Assembly: GCA_933822405.4 (NCBI GenBank)
Contig: CAKOGP040001869.1
Coordinates: 185,660 to 205,034, forward strand
Length of the DNA stretch: 19,375 bases
Reading direction: 5' to 3'
DNA from: Cylindrotheca closterium
Lineage: Eukaryota > Bacillariophyta > Bacillariophyceae > Bacillariales > Bacillariaceae
A model generated the notes under the pieces. The model made no database searches and was not told the origin of the DNA. It was given only the letters and a program-made list of their open reading frames with translations. How positions within the stretch are numbered: position 1 is the first letter of the stretch; the number at the start of each line of letters is the position of its first letter. A program made the translations under genes and the position numbers. Shown here one piece after another: positions 16,831-19,375 of the stretch.

Positions 16831-18443
16831 TTATCCTAGTGGCCATTCGTAATCGAATTCGTATGCCTTGCCTGATTCCAAATCACAATAGATCTTCATT
16901 GCCCATTCATACAATTGGGCTTCTCGTGCTCGACCTGGATCATTTGCCTCCAGTTCAGATTTGAATTCATAAACCTTGCATTTTCCATCATTGTATTCAT
17001 GCAAGATCCGTTGGGTACTGCCGCTTGAGCCCTTTTTGTTGTGTTGTAGGTTCGGGTCGACAAACTTGTCCACATCTTCTTGTTGAATCATCTTGGGTGG
17101 GGCGACAACTCCGCACTTGCTGGTCAATTCGTCAGCAATCCGTTGGGTTTCCTTCAGTGGATTGGCCAAGACGGCTGTATTGCTAGACTTTACCACACAG
17201 AGTTCTCGAGCATTTTGCAATGCTCTCATGTTGTAGACAATCCACAATCTCAATCCTCTTTCCATCGTAAAGCCCTTTTCACGTTTGTGGAGGGACTTGG
17301 CAACTTCCACTGGATGCCGGTAAGTGAAGATAACTGCTGGTTCATGATTCAGTAGTTTCAACCAAGTTTTCAACGTGATGCACATGCGGGGATCCTTTTG
17401 CAAATATGGAACATGGAACGGGCTGTTCAACCATTTCAGACCCGTTTTACCGTGCTTGAAGGGAATACTTCCTTCCTTTTTATCTTGCAATGCCTGTTCG
17501 AAGTCGAAATTAATGACATTGTGTTCCCACGCCATATCTTGGTTGAAGAAGAATTCGTCATTTTGTAATACCACATCGACCTTTTGGGAAAGAAACGATG
17601 AAAATGGTTAGGACTACAGTCCAAATAACTACAGTCCAAATAAGGGCGAGATGGCATCATTGATCTGTAGAGAATTTCACTTGCACCCACCCTGTCTCTT
17701 CACAACACAGTCATCGCCACAAAACTTACTCTTTCGAAAAAGCCCTTCTCATTATCAAAACTAGCGCCAATGAGATCACTACTTTTTCCGACTTGGTAGC
17801 CGCACCCAGTCACCAACAATCCAGAAAGCATACTGGTACCAGATCTGTGCATTCCCAAGACAATGAATCCGTTTCTTTGGCCTTCTGGTGCATGACCCAC
17901 TACACCGACGGCATTTGGCTCCTCTTCTTCATCATTCAGATATCGATCAATCAGTTTATCACGTGCTTCGCGCTCCTTCCCCTTTCCTTCAAATTCTTTC
18001 TTGGCTTGTTCCAATAACTGGGCATCTGAAACGCCTCTCCCTTTTTTCAGCTGATCAATTCGGTTCTTGACAACATCGGCCATTTTGTGCAACTTTTCCT
18101 TTCCAGGGACTCGGGCCTCTTGAAGGGATACAGGAATATGCATGTGTTGCAAGTACTCCCGTGGGGTTTCATCAGGAATAATTTCTGGTTGGGCAATCAG
18201 CAAGGGCCAAAGACACACCAATACCATAACGTAACAAAACAAGAAGCTGGCGCAACACATGGTACCACCCAATCCAAAGATGAGATAATTGGAAAAGCGA
18301 TTAAGTTTGGGGTTCACTTTTCGTTTGCGGTTCTTGTAACGTCTTTGTTTGCTTTCCGTTCCCAAGGTATTATGATGGTGTATCGATCGAGGTATTTCAT
18401 GCAAGGGTTCCCGAGAAGCGGAGGCAGACGAATGGAGTTCCAT
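16831..18443 (-). CDS. Type II membrane sulfotransferase (2 exons)
   Basis: Exon 1 (18443-17730) and exon 2 (17580-16831) join in phase 0 (FFER|VDVV) to 487 residues. A Lys/Arg-rich cytosolic N-terminus (31-49) precedes one membrane span (about 54-84), then a luminal stem with a charged helical stretch (115-170). The catalytic domain opens with the PAPS 5'-phosphosulfate loop FIVLGMHRSGTSML (193-206). It continues with KDPR (300-303) and the 3'-phosphate segment FTYRHPVEVAKSLHKR (323-338). This layout fits a Golgi enzyme moving sulfate from PAPS to a glycan or protein; the acceptor is unknown. The domain resembles the broad Sulfotransfer_1/3 group rather than any named carbohydrate sulfotransferase. 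Confidence 0.88.
17581..17729 (-). other. Intron of the sulfotransferase gene with a 15-bp tandem repeat
   Basis: This 149-bp GT-AG intron has donor GTAAGT at 17729-17724 and acceptor CCCAAAAG. Two exact adjacent copies of ACTACAGTCCAAATA lie at 17613-17627 and 17628-17642. Confidence 0.88.
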
Positions 18444-18822
18444 GATTGTTTGTTGTGTCCACTAAAATGGGAATTGGGGGTTTGGCAATGCTTTGCTTTG
18501 TCTGCGAATGGCGAAACAGCTCTAGAGTACTATTAAAAATGCGATATTGCCGATTAATTGCATTCAATGGTTTCCAATCAATTAGATTCCTCTCACCACT
18601 GCTACCATCACACGCAGCTTCGACTTGTTGTTGTGGTTGTGTTGTGCTTGGTCATTGGGGTGACTTTTTGGTTCCAGGAGTGAGTGAGTGAGTCAGTCTG
18701 TCAGTCTGACAACCATGATATTTAGTCGGAGAAATCGTATCTGCATTTTTAACGACGGTGAAAATACGTCAACGACCGCGTGCTTGAAAGAGCAATAATA
18801 ATGGTAGTGCAATATCAGTAGC
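18444..18822. promoter_or_regulatory. 5' region of the sulfotransferase gene with simple repeats
   Basis: No coding frame is convincing here. Four GAGT units (18678-18693) are followed by CAGTCTGT and CAGTCTGA (18694-18709). A TACGTCAA element lies near 18766. The sulfotransferase promoter should be within this stretch. Confidence 0.45.
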
Positions 18823-19375
18823 CTACTGCAACAGCATAGCTTGTGAATGAAGTGCGGGACTATGTGGAAGATAATTCACCTCTGCTAAACCGTTCGAGGA
18901 AGGTTTGAGTGAGACAATGTGCCGAAGCACTACATCGTTTTCTCGTAGCAGCCAGAGTGCTGTATGTAACGCAATATACTTTGCAATTGGTTCTCCCCAA
19001 CCATCCGTTGGAGGATAGTAACTGATCTTCGCTGCTCTTTCAACAACATGAGAAAACAGATTCAATTGCAAAGTTTGTCCAAAATATCGCCACCCTGCAC
19101 GATTCAGCACTGGGCCAAACATCGCCGTGGGCACAAATCACGCTCGCGTGTTCCTTTAGATACTGGAGAATATCAAATCGCTACCTACTTGTATTCTCCA
19201 TGGGATAATGGAGAAATCGTTCAACATGTTGCCGTTCCTTCCACTGAAGACCTCCGAAGGATGAAAGTTTCTAAGCGCTTTCATCCGAGAAAGCTTCCCA
19301 AATGTAATTGAACCACAGGAACAGCGTCTCCAAGCGGCAGGTGTCTCCAAGTAGTAAGACGTCCAATGGCTCCAA
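18823..19375 (-). pseudogene. Possible decayed coding sequence, perhaps leucine-rich-repeat derived
   Basis: Minus-strand frames read as protein-like pieces broken by stops and frame changes. From the window edge, one frame contains LETLFLWFNYI (19333-19301), which fits the LRR core LxxLxLxxNxI, before a TAG at 19273-19271. Another frame contains RLETFILRRSSV from 19277. A third is open from 19134 to 18823 (YYPPTDGWGEPIAKY, then ALHTALWLLREN) but starts with GTG and is preceded by a TGA at 19140-19138. I recognise no full domain. A real gene with introns or a chance pattern remain possible. A 9-bp inverted repeat, TGGAGAATA / TATTCTCCA, sits at 19164-19172 and 19192-19200. Confidence 0.22.

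Noticed and set aside
16831..18443. Two separate genes for the sulfotransferase halves
   Set aside because: The halves join in frame across consensus GT-AG sites, and the PAPS-binding segments are split between them as one domain.
1..19375. Bacterial stringent-response locus or toxin-antitoxin pair, suggested by the RelA/SpoT-like domain
   Set aside because: Neighbouring genes are eukaryotic with spliceosomal introns, there is no adjacent small antitoxin-like gene, and the domain sits in a large TPR/macro protein.

Overview
This window looks like a compact nuclear genome segment from a diatom or a close stramenopile relative. The evidence is short GT-AG introns (69 to 269 bp), tightly packed genes on both strands, and a triosephosphate isomerase whose N-terminus carries a signal peptide followed by an SSA-F cleavage motif, as in proteins sent to a complex (secondary) plastid. 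No bacterial features, tRNA, rRNA, CRISPR array or intact transposon were seen.

Layout, left to right. A possible partial membrane-protein start leaves the left edge on the minus strand (below 79). A giant intronless gene (746-5944, plus) encodes two tandem copies of the same three-part module: a RelA/SpoT-like nucleotidyltransferase fold, kinesin-light-chain-type TPR repeats, and a macro (ADP-ribose-binding) domain. A YTM1/WDR12 ribosome-biogenesis gene (minus, ending 6030) converges on it. YTM1 is head to head with a pentatricopeptide-repeat gene (7650-9803, plus, one intron), which in turn converges on the splicing factor PRP31 (11770-9951, minus, one intron). After about 0.9 kb without a secure gene come a small single-span membrane protein (13107-12667, minus, one intron) and plastid-type triosephosphate isomerase (14637-13638, minus, one intron). 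A nucleostemin/NUG1-type GTPase (15144-16703, plus) is head to head with the isomerase gene and tail to tail with a type II membrane sulfotransferase gene (18443-16831, minus, one intron). The last 0.9 kb holds simple repeats and what may be decayed coding sequence.

Most of the window is housekeeping: ribosome assembly (YTM1 and the NUG1-type GTPase), pre-mRNA splicing (PRP31), organelle RNA handling (PPR protein) and plastid carbon metabolism (TIM). No operon-like functional linkage is implied. Two head-to-head pairs may share promoters.

The candidate for an undescribed system is the twin RelA/SpoT-TPR-macro protein. Both copies keep the Asp, Gly-Tyr-Arg and Glu-x-Gln positions expected of the synthetase fold, and both macro domains keep the Asn and Asp expected near bound ADP-ribose. 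One polypeptide therefore joins a possible nucleotide-modifying domain to a possible ADP-ribose reader or eraser, twice. Its biochemical activity cannot be told from sequence alone.
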